From Lepidurus packardi (lineage: Eukaryota; Arthropoda; Branchiopoda; Notostraca; Triopsidae), in the NCBI GenBank assembly GCA_023053545.1, contig JAKZAN010000006.1:8257851-8321850 (forward strand): a stretch of 64,000 bases of DNA, written 5' to 3'. The translations under genes and the position numbers were made by a program. The notes under the pieces are model-generated. The model had not been told where the DNA came from. It was given only the letters and a program-made list of their open reading frames with translations, and ran no database searches. Below, one piece after another: positions 26,867-37,500 of the stretch (positions within the stretch are counted from its first letter, which is position 1; each line of letters starts with the position of its first letter).

Positions 26867-27185
26867 AGAATACAAAGAAAACACTACCAGTACCAGTGTC
26901 AACACACTGACAAGTTCCACGTTTGCAACTGTTAAATAAGCACGTGGCTTTGACGAAACAAGAGTGGGCAAGTGGGGCAGATCTAAGCACTGAAACGTGA
27001 AGAATGAAACTGTGAACCAATAATTACTTCACCTTAGGTCATATTTGATTATATTAAATTAAAGCTAAATTTAAAGCTTCCAGACGTTAGGTCTTATTGG
27101 TTATAGCTAAGTAGATGTTATGTGTATTAGACTAAAGCTAAACTTAAACTCAACCTAATTTAACCTAACATTTAACTGATCGAAC

Positions 27186-27227
27186 CTATAACTACAAAGG
27201 TCCATAGGACAGGTTCGATCAATGGCA
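27186..27227. repeat. Short perfect inverted repeat
   Basis: TGATCGAACCT and AGGTTCGATCA form an 11-bp perfect stem around a loop of about 22 bases, with partial extra pairing (TAT/ATA) inside. It lies upstream of RCC1L. Function unknown. Confidence 0.6.
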
Positions 27228-27761
27228 AAATTCGCCGTAAAATTGCAAGGAGTTTATAGAGGAAAGTTTAGGTCTGCCAAGAAACAATGGTATCTTTGAA
27301 TCGAAATGCGTTTAATTGGTCGGATTCATTTGTTCCGTTGAGCAGCGACGTAGCTGGAGATTTTTAACGGTACAGTACGCATTTCACTTTTGATACGTAC
27401 TTGCGTACTGTGCGTATCGCTGGCTATGTCATTGCTGTTGAGTCGAATCGATAATGGTCGAATTAACACAGTAAGGTTCCGTAAAGGTTCAAGGGGCATT
27501 TTTATACAGCGACCCATCGGCCCAGGCTATCATCGAGCTAAGACAGTAATATAATAATAATTATTTTAATCGAGATCCCAAACAAGCTTCTTCGCATCTA
27601 TTATCATTGAAAAATTTATTCGTTATAATGCACGTCACTTGATCATTCTAGTTATTGTGCAGGAAAAAATGCAAATTAATATTAAAATAATTCCATATAT
27701 CGTATTGCGCAGTGAAGCTGCAATTTGCGCATACATTAGGGCGTATGGACATCTACTACTA

Positions 27762-28430
27762 CAGTGGAACCCACTTAATTTCATATCGCGTAAGCTCATA
27801 ACCCGTCTTACTTCATACTGAACTTACGGTCCCGTTTTATTCCCATTTAATTCTGTACAGACAGGGATCGTTTTATTTCATATCGCCTAATCATATATAA
27901 AGCGCCGAAATGAATAAAATTATTCAAGTCCCGTTGGGTATTTTACAACGGTAAGTTACTCCAGCTAAATTCATACGCAATCGCAACGCCGATTAGTGAA
28001 ACCAGGAGGCCGCAAAATTTTAAGAAATGCTTGGTCTAAACTCTTATTCGAACGTAATCCTGTAGCCATGACCCTTCACCTTTCACCGTTGACGAGCGAT
28101 ATGATTTACTTGTGTTTAGTACCGTGTTTATACCGTGTTACTTGCGTTTAGACCGTGTTTAGTAGCGTGCTGTAAAACAGGAAGTAAAGAGGTCTAGGAA
28201 CAAGCACACAAACTAATCACTAAAAGTTAGCGAGTAGAAATTGTAGCCCTTTTAGAGACAAAATAAACCCAAGAAATCAAATGAATCAATGAGAATCAAA
28301 TCGTAAAAATGGTTTCTTTCCTTTTGTGTTCCTTTGCATTATAATAGGCAAGTTCGTGTTATTTCATGCTCCGCATAAATTTATATTGGTCGTCCGGTTC
28401 CCAGCCTATGTAATTAAGCGGGTTCCACTG
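27762..28430. mobile_element. Non-autonomous pogo/Tigger-like element
   Basis: The ends are CAGTGGAACCCACTTAATT and the inverted AATTAAGCGGGTTCCACTG, differing at one base in 19, flanked on both sides by TA (27760-27761 and 28431-28432). CAGTGGAACC termini and a TA target duplication are typical of pogo/Tigger members of the Tc1-mariner superfamily. The 669-bp interior is AT-rich, repeats internal pieces related to the terminus (TTTCATATCGC) and has no transposase frame. It sits between the divergent RCC1L and FAM8A1 genes. Confidence 0.85.
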
Positions 28431-28462
28431 TATTACCATGAACAAACTAAAAACCTAAAATG

Positions 28463-28556
28463 GTAAAATGCGAAATGGACGAGAAACGGAAAAACGCGAA
28501 GCGCGTTTCGAAGTAGTTTCGCTTTTTACCGTTTTGCTGTTCGCTCTTCGCATTTG
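28463..28556. repeat. Imperfect fold-back with TTCGCATTT ends
   Basis: AATGCGAAATGGACGAGAAACGG on the left pairs imperfectly with the reverse complement of the right side (CCGTTTTGCTGTTCGCTC, TTCGCATTT). The centre is GCGAAGCGCGTTTCG. It lies about 110 bases upstream of the FAM8A1 start, so it could be in the 5' UTR or promoter. Confidence 0.5.
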
Positions 28557-28669
28557 GAATGTTATCTTCACGTCTGTGGGTCTGTCATTCTTTTAAGAAG
28601 TAAACAAACAGCATTTTAGGTAGCATCAAAGTTAAGTTAGTCTCTAATTGTCTACGTTAAATTGAGCCG

Positions 28670-29761
28670 ATGGAAGAAAATGCAGCAGAAGTAATGACAG
28701 CTGCGGAATATGCTGGCAAAGTCAGAGAATGGATTGCTCAAGCGTACCATTGGCATTATGTGTCGTACTGCATTCCGTTCATGGTTATGCAGCAGTCAAC
28801 ACAAGCAGCCCCTAGCTCTCCGACGTTGCGTCCATTGCCAGGAAGGCATGATCAGGAACATAACGTCTTTCAACATGGAAATGCGAGAGACAGAGAGGTA
28901 TTTTTTTTAATGCCGCTTATGTTCTTATTGATAGTTTTGTTTAGGGTAGACAAGAAAGAAGGGAAGCCACAGTTGGCGCCGAATTTAAAATTCCATCCTT
29001 GTTAAAGCGACTAGGAGCCGAAATGATTGATTTTACCTTGCTTTTTGTCGTTAAGTTTGCAGTCACTCTTCTAGCTGCCGACTTTGCGGATCTTATGTTA
29101 GTTGGTTATGTTTTAATTATGAGACAAAGTTTAATTCGCTTTTTTAAGAGATACTGGAAAGTATAGCCCTGATCTGCTAGACCCCGAATCGTCACTTGAT
29201 TATGACACTGCTATGCAGATTACTGCAGATATAGTCACCTTAGAATTACTCCATCGCATCGTCGTATGCGTCTTTGAAGTAAGTTTTTTTTTTTTAATAC
29301 CGATTCTTATAGCGTATGCCTTTTTTCTGTTGCTGGTCTTCGTTACCAGAAGTACCTTACGCAACATTTAAGTCTTACGAAGTTTTTTTATATAAGGGTA
29401 TGTAGTTGTTTATTTTAATTGAGGGTTGTTTCTTGGTTCATTTTTAATGAAGACGTTATGCCTACACCGAGGAGCGCAGACACCTGGCGGAACTACTCCA
29501 GGCAAAAGCTTATTCCGGTTACGTGTGGTTTCATGCGAACGCATCACCACTATTGCGGAAAACAGGGTACTGGTTTATCCGGCAGGAGATTTGGGACTAA
29601 CAAAAGCTCTAGAGAGAGCTTTGTTGAAAAATTTCGGAAGTACGTTATTTTTTCCGATTGGGTTCCTTCTGTTCTTTTTTCAGCATAATAGAGCTATATA
29701 TGACATACTTTGTGGCTGTGTTGTCGTCGAAGATATTGAGAGACCCAGGAACCGCCTCTAA
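28670..29761 (+). CDS. FAM8A1: RDD-domain ERAD cofactor FAM8A1
   Basis: Four exons (28670-28897, 28945-29104, 29151-29278, 29453-29761) give 274 residues. The N-terminus carries the family's helical segment (EYAGKVREWIAQAYHWHYVS). The RDD domain starts at IPSLLKRLGAEMIDFTLLFV with the defining Arg and Asp residues, continues through LERALLKNFGSTLFFPIGF, and ends at FFFQHNRAIYDILCGCVVV, with the third motif Asp in RAIYD. Three hydrophobic segments are visible. The family member in vertebrates is part of the Hrd1 ubiquitin-ligase complex in the ER membrane and promotes its assembly (family knowledge). The exon-2 donor (GTTATG) is not ideal but is the only one that keeps the frame into the conserved YSPDLLDPESSLDYD segment. 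ATG 28670 opens the only frame that yields the family N-terminus. Confidence 0.92.
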
Positions 29762-29976
29762 AACAGTGGTATTATTTTGTTGTTGGTTGAAATCACTATC
29801 CCCTTAATTGTGTTCATATGTATATAAGAACCTGTGGCTCGCATATATCTTGAGCTTTGTTGGGTTAGGTAAATACAGTCTACTGGTGTCAAGTCGTTAA
29901 ATATCGGGTATGTTTACCAGCGTACAGTTAAACTGTTAAAGGCAATAACTGGTAGCTTTTACATGCAACGTAGAAA

Positions 29977-30685
29977 CTTCGAAGCAATGTTGCCAGACTT
30001 GGCGATTCTCGCCAAAATTGGCGACTTGAAAGCATGACCTGGCGACAATTTTACGAGATTTGGCGATGGTGATTTGTTTTGCGACTTTACTATATTTCGT
30101 TATATTAATTGAAAGTAAAGTAAACCTGTAGAAATCCATTCTCTGCTCCACTGTGTCAGTATAGTTCACGGAGTAAAGATATATTTTGAGGGAACATGCA
30201 GCCCCTTCCTTATTGGCCTGCTGTTACCACTTTTCGACGCTCCAGGCTAGTTCCCTGAAATTACAGGACTGGTCAGACCTGCTTGACCAACCCCTTGCTT
30301 ATGGTGGGAAATAAAATAAAAAATAGATTCAAATATAATCGATAGCAATCGATAAATCGATTCCCTAGCTCATCTGAGCTTCCGCATTGCTTTTTCCCGT
30401 ACTATTAGTATTCACACCTGAATTGTGTTATAATCGATGTGTCTGACGAGCGATACCGATCTGTGTCTTAACGGCCAATCAGCAATTGGTTCCATTTGGC
30501 TCCTCTTCGATTTTTTTGGAAACAGACTTGTACATAGGGATGTTTTTGTAGAGATGATTATTTATGTATTTATTTTGGAGAGTGTTTTAGCGACTTCTAT
30601 AAAAAAAAAATTGGCGATAAGTTTGGCTACTTTACAGGAGATTTTGGCGGACGATTCTTAAATATTTGGCAACACTGCTTCGAAG
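29977..30685. mobile_element. Inverted-repeat element, about 709 bp
   Basis: CTTCGAAGCAATGTTGCCAG at the left and CTGGCAACACTGCTTCGAAG-like sequence at the right (mismatching at a few bases) are inverted, and interior TTGGCGA motifs near each end continue the pairing. No coding capacity is evident; the longest frame (75 codons) resembles nothing. The right end is only about 20 bases from the terminus of the 13-kb element, so the two insertions abut. The target duplication was not resolved. Confidence 0.6.
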
Positions 30686-30706
30686 CACAGTACTGGGCGC
30701 TTTTAA

Positions 30707-30810
30707 TTTTGGTACTGTTGCGACCCAAGTTCGATATCTGCCCGAGTTCGAGCTCGGGCAGCCCAAGTTCGTACTTGGGTAGACACTGAACTTGGGACGC
30801 GAGGCATCTG
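30707..30810 (+). repeat. Left terminal inverted repeat with subterminal AAGTTCG motifs
   Basis: The perfect 24-bp terminal match is followed by imperfect pairing to the right end over about 40 more bases (CTGCCCGAGTTCGAGCTCGGGC against CTACCCGAGTTCGAACTCGGG). Four copies of CAAGTTCG or GAGTTCG lie in both orientations. Such clustered subterminal motifs are where a transposase would be expected to bind; that role is inferred. Confidence 0.75.
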
Positions 30811-31531
30811 CCCAAGTTCGATGCTTAAAAGTATGAACTTTATATTTGACGTGAACATTTTGCAGAGGCGTGGCATTTTCCAAAAGAAGGGTGTAGCTTT
30901 GGATGTGACTTTATCTACTTGCAAACATGATCCGTTGGAGTCGCTGTTAATTGTATTTTCTCTCCGGTATAAAGCTTGTTAAAATTGTTATTCTTTCTTT
31001 ATTCAACCCGTGAACAAAAATATAAACAAATGGTATCTCTTTTAACGGAAAAGATTTAGTGAACTTATGTGAAGTTACTTAACTTAGACAGACACAGATT
31101 CATTTTAAATGTATTTTGTATTTATATATTTCATAGAAATCGAAGGATGCTTAAAACTTCTCATTCGACATCCAAACATAGACCTTCGTTGTGTCAAATC
31201 TCCTACTTTCTATTCAAGTTTGTACTTGTGAATGTAACCCTTTCTTAGTGATTACACCGTTGCGTTTCATGTATTGTTCATGCAGTTAAAATAGTGAATA
31301 AAGTGTTAATAAACTTTTTTGTTGTTGTTAAGAAAAGGAGACCGCGTTGCTCGGTCTCTTTGTATTCGCGTATTAAATAAAATCGATACATCTGATAGAA
31401 TAATAAACTTGATGAAATTAATTAACTGGTTTCTTTTTGTTCTGAAAATGCGATGGAAAAAGTGCTCTCTCTACATAATACTGAACTTGAGCTACCCAGC
31501 ATAAGTTCGAACTATTGGGTAAACATATAGC
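30811..31531. other. Left shoulder of the element, no intact gene
   Basis: This AT-rich sequence does not match the right shoulder. A frame at about 30861-30982 (QRRGIFQKKGVALDVTLSTC ... LRYKAC, stop) follows a CAG acceptor-like site and could be the last exon of something lost. A 7-bp hairpin (GAGACCG/CGGTCTC) lies at about 31340-31360. Nothing recognisable. Confidence 0.4.
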
Positions 31532-31559
31532 TCAAGAATTCCCCATAAGCGTCATGTTT

Positions 31560-32600
31560 TGAGAGAGTTTTTATAAGATTTAATAGCACACTTTAACCTG
31601 TTGATGTAATAAATTAAGTGGTTTATCTTTGTGCTGTGAACATGCTATGAGAAGGGGCTTTTTCTACACAATACCGAACTCGGGTTCCCAAAAGTTAGAA
31701 CTCTATCGGTAATAGCCCTATATTGTTCAAGAATTGAGACAATATTGTAAAATTTGATTGAATAAAAATCTTGCTTATGATTTTAAAAAGTTTGAGAGAC
31801 CTTTCGTAAAATTGTATAAAATAATAAGCTTATTGATGTAATAAATTAAGTGGTTTATCTTTTTGTCGTGAACTAGCTGTGAATAGTCCTTTCTCTACGC
31901 AATACTGAACTTGGGCTCCCCAAGTTCGAACTCGGGTAACCCGAGTTCGAACTCGGGGAGCCCAAGTTCAAGAAATCCCCATAAGCGTCCTATTTTGAGA
32001 GAGTTTTTATAAGATTTAATAGCACACTTAACCTGTTGATGTAATAAACTAAGTGGTTTATCTTTTTGTCGTGAACTAGCTGTGAATAGTCCTTTCTCTA
32101 CGCAAAACTGAACTTGGGCTCCCCAAGTTCGAACTCGGGTAACCCGAGTTCAAACTCGGGGAGCCCAAGTTCAAGAAATCCCCATAAGCGTCCTATTTTG
32201 AGAGAGTTTTTGTAAGATTTAATAGCACACTTAACCTGTTGATGTAATAAACTAAGTGGTTTATCTTTTTGTCGTGAACTAGCTGTGAATAGTCCTTTCT
32301 CTACGCAATACTGAACTTGGGCTCCCCAAGTTCGAACTCGGGTAACCCGAGTTCGAACTCGGGGAGCCCAAGTTCAAGAAATCCCCATAAGCGTCCTATT
32401 TTGAGAGAGTTTTTATAAGATTTAATAGCACACTTAACCTGTTGATGTAATAAATTAAGTGGTTTATCTTTGTGCTGTGAACATGCTATGAGAAAGGGCT
32501 TTTTCTACACAATACCGAACTCAGGTTCCCAACTTTGAACTCTATCGGTTGCCCTATGTTCAAGAATTGCCTGCAAATGTCTTTTTTTAATATAATGGTG
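31560..32600 (+). repeat. Tandem array of about 203-bp units with nested palindromes (arm L)
   Basis: The landmark GATGTAATAAA recurs at 31603, 31834, 32038, 32241 and 32444, giving spacings of 231, 204, 203 and 203. Each complete unit carries a palindrome of nearly 60 bases made of AAGTTCGAACTCGGG steps around GGTAACC. The outermost units are degenerate. Mirrored in arm R at about 40232-41272. Confidence 0.9.
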
Positions 32601-32958
32601 CAATATATACCAAATGTGTGTATATTTTCAAAAGTTTGGTTCACTCGGGTATGTTCACTAAATGGAATGCCTATATTTATTAAAATTTCATTTGAACTTA
32701 TGTAGCAGACAAAGCAAATAAATGCTTAGCATCGAAATTGAAAATATAATATTCGTATATGTGATGTAAAGGGAAGGGAAGTTAAGGGGATTCGTAAATG
32801 TGAAGAGTGCGCAGTGCATTTAAGGACAAGGATTTCCCCTATTGGTCGGAATATAACAATATAAGTACAGTCTATATATTCAATATAAGTACTTGGGATG
32901 ACCGTATTCCACTTCTCATTTTACTGTGGTCTTACTAAGAGCGCGAAGCTTGTTTACC

Positions 32959-33425
32959 ATGGAAGGTATATCCTCCCATCTCCTGTGAAGGCGTTTGCTA
33001 CCAATTTCGTTTTTTCTTTTCTTACAGGAAAATGCAATTTAATTGATAATTGTGAAGAGTGTCTTGGTGATGGCGACTGTGCCTTCATGGTTGGACCCAA
33101 CGACGGGGACATCGTCTGTTTCAACGAAGATACGGGGCACCCGCTGGCACCCTACTATGCTCGTATTGAGCATTGCGGTAGTAATACATTTTCTTTTAAT
33201 AGAATATGCTAAATTCGATTCTTTAGATGAAAGTACCTACATTCGAGTGGCTACAAGCCTCGTCGTTCTTGCAGTTTGTGTAATTTGCGTACTTGGAGTT
33301 ATGGTTTACTGGTACGCTCTGAAATGCTTTAATTACAAAACTTTATCCTAATGATTTGTCGTTATAGTAAACGACGGCGTAATCGACGGAATGAAATAGT
33401 ATATGAAAATTACTCATGCTTTTGA
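32959..33425 (+). CDS. PSI-like single-pass membrane protein (arm L copy)
   Basis: Exons 32959-32965, 33028-33177, 33227-33311 and 33368-33425 join to 99 codons plus stop, starting at a near-ideal ACCATGG. After MEGKCNLIDNCEECLG comes a cysteine-rich segment (C-x5-C-x2-C-x5-C ... C) like a PSI/plexin fold, then a membrane helix (VATSLVVLAVCVICVLGVMV), a basic stop-transfer stretch (KRRRNRR) and a cytosolic tail with a YENY motif. The layout recalls PTTG1IP-type proteins, which is a weak analogy. No signal peptide is present unless an upstream exon exists. If the third intron is retained, the tail becomes ALKCFNYKTLS. It lies wholly in the inverted arm, so an identical second copy exists. Confidence 0.6.
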
Positions 33426-33890
33426 TCCTCTTCATGCTTTTGTGTTTCCGGTTTTTGTAATCCAGTTTACGATTTGTAGTTTAATCGGACATTGTATGCT
33501 TTTGATTTTTTCAATGGTTTTTATTGTGCTTTTATCATATTTTGTGATTTTTCTCAATTTTTATGTCTAAAAACTTTGAATACATAAGTTAACCTTGTTT
33601 TTATCTATCTTGTCTGTTCGGTGAAATGTTTTAACAATTTACGCAGCTCCTTTTCCGAAATAAATTTTCCGTTTATTTACTCTTTTCGTTACCTCCTGAC
33701 AACACAAATTTTACACGTTTTCCGAAGGTTTTGCCTTCGAAAGGCTTGGAAAGATACGGTCCGAAAGGGTTGGAAAGCAATGCTATATCGGTTCTTCCGT
33801 CCCCCAGCAACCATCGTTGCATCCCAGCACTCAACCATCGTCGTTCTGATTTGAGGTCACACAGTGCAAACATTGTCGGCTTTTCAAAAT

Positions 33891-34475
33891 TTAGCTTTCG
33901 TCGCTGTTTCCACAAGTTCCACAAAACCAGTCTTTATCCTTGTGCTCCGCCATGTGAAAATTCGTTGCACAAAGGTAATGAAACCATGACAAGCATCGGT
34001 CACACTGTACAGTTTTGTTTTTCGCCGGTAGACTGCATGCAGGACAGCAAAATAGCTTTTTCCCGCGCTTTTCTGCGATGAACTTTTTTACGGTAATCTT
34101 GGCTTGCGGTGTGAGGTACGTATATACTCGGTTAAATTCTTTGTTAACCCGCTGGTCAAGAACTCCATCCGAGATAGCCCGGGAATCTAATTTTAGATCG
34201 CTATTGTCGGCCTTTTCTAGTTTTTTAATTCCTTTGTCCAGACTCGATTCCTTCAGAAGCCATGATAACACTAAGTGCGTCTTTTCTGTAGGCAGCATGT
34301 TTTCAAACTTTAGTGGTCCGGCTCGCAATTTTCTCGACGCCGGAACCGAAGGATGTTTAAAACTGGTCGCACGTACCGTTGTGCGATTGCCTTGTTCCTT
34401 TTGTGTTACGGCCCAATTTAGGACAGTAGTAGCATGAGACGACTGCTGCTTCCCAGCCTTAGATTTGGAATCCAT
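33891..34475 (-). CDS. PHD-finger protein of the element
   Basis: A single 194-codon frame. Residues 1-135 are basic and helical (for example LDQRVNKEFNRVYTYL). A C-terminal PHD finger spans about residues 143-188 with the ligand order C-x2-C ... C-x2-C ... H-x2-C ... C-x2-C, visible in CCPACS, VQCDRC, FHYLCA and DWFCGTCG. PHD fingers usually read histone H3 tails, so this could tether the element's integration machinery to chromatin (inference). The gene begins just after the transposase stop. Its last eight codons, including the final Cys ligand, lie inside inverted arm L. It might instead be the last exon of the transposase transcript, but its own ATG is in a clear context. Confidence 0.7.
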   Translation of the reverse strand: MDSKSKAGKQQSSHATTVLNWAVTQKEQGNRTTVRATSFKHPSVPASRKLRAGPLKFENMLPTEKTHLVLSWLLKESSLDKGIKKLEKADNSDLKLDSRAISDGVLDQRVNKEFNRVYTYLTPQAKITVKKFIAEKRGKKLFCCPACSLPAKNKTVQCDRCLSWFHYLCATNFHMAEHKDKDWFCGTCGNSDES

Positions 34476-34509
34476 CGCTAGCTGCCGAAAAGTAATGGTT
34501 TAGGTTAGG

Positions 34510-37500
34510 TTATAGCAGAGATGTCTTGTTTTCTACCTGATACTCGAGCAATTTGTATGGACTTCGGTTAGTCGAAGCTTCAATTGTCACAGCATTGGAA
34601 GCCCAAAGAAGACAGATCTTTGCATCGCGCAGAATTTCTAAATCATCCGGGGTGTGAGCAATAATTCTATAGCGGTACCAGTAATCATCCAAATCACGAT
34701 CCAGGATTACAGTGGGGTAATCCAAGGCCCCCGTTTCCTTAATACGCTTTTCCATTTTATTGTTTAATTTCCATTTTTGTTCCAACTATAAAAGGAATTT
34801 TAGGGTGAGGAATTTGTGCCATTGAATACCTTACGTAGGGGATGGTAACATGCTCCTCAAAGTGATGCATGTTTGCCTGAATCCATGCATATGCAGCATA
34901 TAACGACGGTAGCACCGTGCGTAAATGCTTGAGTTTCGTGGAATGAAAAAGCGTCTCCAACTTATTAGTAACTGTCGAGCAAAAAGTAATTAAATCTTAA
35001 TCGGGTAAGTTTGAATTCTTCAATAAAATTACCTTTTCGTACAACTTGGTTTGAACATAATCGTCCTCTATGACATGTCGTGCTGCATCGAAGAGATTTT
35101 ATTGTACGGGAGAGGTCAGTTGGATCCAGCAAATTAACGGTCGTTCGACAAGGACAGAATTTTGGTGCGCAATAATTATCTTTGCATTGGCAGTTGAATT
35201 TTTTAAATAAATCATCCTCAGTTAAGGGCTGTGTTTCGTCTTCCATAGGGATAGCCTCCTCGTTGACTGCTTAAATGATTGAAAAGTAAAAATCAATCAG
35301 CAATTTAGGAGGAAGAATCAAAATGCGTACCCATGTCTGCATCAGTGAATTGTGGTTCAGCGGACTGAATCGCTGACTGGTCATCGCGTGGTCCCGCTTG
35401 TGTTTCTGTTTTGAATAATTAGAGTAGTCATCTTCGCGTTTTTCTTTGCAGCAGTATGGTAATAAACTTACCCATGTTCTCATCGATAAGATCACAAGTC
35501 CTTCCGTTATGGCACAAAGCTGACCAATACGGAATGTCAGCCTTCTTGCATTCACATTCCTTACTGTTTATACATGACTCCGTGCAGTCACACATGATTC
35601 GGTTATTCTGGGTTGGGAGGCCTTTCCCTACATGTAATTATATATTGTTGTATGGAACGGGATTAAATGATATATTCACAAAATTGATTTACTTTTTGAA
35701 CAGTTCTTGCTGCAAGTGCATTCCATATCACAGAATGCTCGACAGGAACAATCTTCTGCCACATCGCAGCCTTCAATGCAGTCACACCCATTCGAAGATT
35801 TTTTTGCTTGATGTTCTGTACCGCAGAATAAGTTTGACATTGTTATATTCATTTGCAACTCACTTAATTCTCGTGCTTCGGCATTGTTGCAAGCTTGTTC
35901 GCCATGGCAAAGTTCGGTACATCTCCGTGAGGCCTGCATGCACTTGCAAAATTTTTTCAAACACATCTTACGGCAGCTACAAGAAGTCGCATCTGGATCA
36001 TAAATAAATAAGTCGGGACTTTAAGCCTTGTATCTCTCTTAAATAATTTATGTGCCTACCAGCTTGATCCCAAAAATGGTCTTCAGAGACTTTCAAACGA
36101 TATTGTAGTCCTTGCTCCGACAACACCTGCATTTCATCTACCGGAATGGATCTGTACGGTTCGTGATATTCAGGTTTGCAATAGTCGTTCGAATCGTCAG
36201 AGTTCACATCTCCTAAAAGAAAAACAAAACCTTACCCACTTCGCCCCAAAACAAAGTGAAGAAATTACCAGCAAGGTTATATGCGGAGCCGATCACTTCG
36301 TTTACTTTAAACCTCAGAGCTTGAAAGTATAATTGTGTAACTGCCATACTTGTTTCAGAAAGCGCCTGGTTTTGGCAGTACCTTCCACCATGACAAGCCG
36401 ATGTGCAATTTTTTAACGTTCGGTTACACCTGCACCGCTTAGTTTCACAAGCACTTTTACACTCGCAAATGTCTACTTTGCTTTTACCGCCGTAAAAAAG
36501 TCGAACCGCCGTCCTTAGCGGTATAACTTCGTAACTTTTACAATGGTAGAGTTGCTTAAATTTCTGTTCATAAAGTTCTAATTGATTTTCCGTATATGAC
36601 TCCCGAAGTACCCCGTGGAACGACTGGACGGTGTAGGTTCGGTATGTATCACCGCTCACTCTGATGACTATACCTGGAAGGCGGCTGCTCTCCAAGCTTG
36701 TCCGGTCTTTGGTGGGAATTAACACGGTAACGTGGTTCCCTACTTCTAGCTTGGTTGTGCGTTTGCACGGATTTAACCCAGCCTTTTGATTCATAGTTTC
36801 ATGGCTATGGGATAATGCTGCTGCCGCTTGGCTGCGGACAAAGCGGAAGATGGCCAGACGATCCTCGTTTAGTGGTGCAACACCGTCAAGCTAAAATAAA
36901 AATACATAAAAAAATTAAATATGATGAACCATGGCAGTAATTTTGTTTTCTTGGTGGAAAAGTGCACGCAGGTAGTACCTCTGAGTCCGTTTCAGCGACT
37001 TCAACATCCGTGCAGATCACACCACTTCTACCGCAGTAGGCTTCGATGACCGGATTGGCAGTTGACGTGGAAGCTAGCGCAAAAGGGTCCTCTTCAGGTT
37101 CCATTAACTCCTGAGTCGGCGATTTCAGGCATACCACATCTCCACCGCAGTAGGCTTCGATGACCGGATTGGCAGTTGACGTGGAAGCTAGCGCAAAAGG
37201 GTCCTCTTCAGGTTCCAATTCCTGAGTCGAAACAGATAATTTTTCAAGTGATAGCTCAGGAACATTGGAAGGAACAACATCATCATTGGAAGAAACTTAC
37301 AGCATCAAGGGTATCTAGAAAAATGAAGTCCGCTGACAGAGTAGGAAGAGGTTCTGATCCGTCTTCCTCGCTATCTTCTGAATCAGGACCCAATGGCAGT
37401 TCCGTAGTGGTATAATCAGCAGCTGGTGTTGGGTTTAGTTCCGGTCTTCCATAAGGTACCGGAGCTTTCCCAAACATGACCGCGAATGAAGATAGTTGGC

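Larger units (their letters stand above)
31532..33919 (+). repeat. Inverted arm L, 2,388 bp
   Basis: Every landmark checked here is matched by its exact complement in 38913-41300 with a constant coordinate sum of 72,832, so there is no net insertion or deletion across 2.39 kb. Identity stops abruptly at TTCCACAAGTTC on the inside and at TCAAGAATTCCCC on the outside. The arm contains a tandem 203-bp array and a small membrane-protein gene. Confidence 0.93.

Noticed and set aside
30632-30924. Overlapping minus-strand frames across the left terminus
   Set aside because: They run through the terminal repeat of the 13-kb element and translate its palindromes. No domain.
31900-32370. tRNA or tRNA-derived SINE suggested by GTTCGAACTC
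   Set aside because: The B-box-like string is part of a palindrome. There is no A box at the right distance and no cloverleaf.
31560-32600. CRISPR-like regular repeats
   Set aside because: The spacing of 203 bp and near-identical unit interiors show a tandem satellite, in an animal genome, not repeats with unique spacers.
33673-33924. Minus-strand frame crossing the inner arm boundary, and its mirror at 38917-39159
   Set aside because: Open only because the arm is AT-poor there. It overlaps the PHD gene end in another frame and shows no domain.
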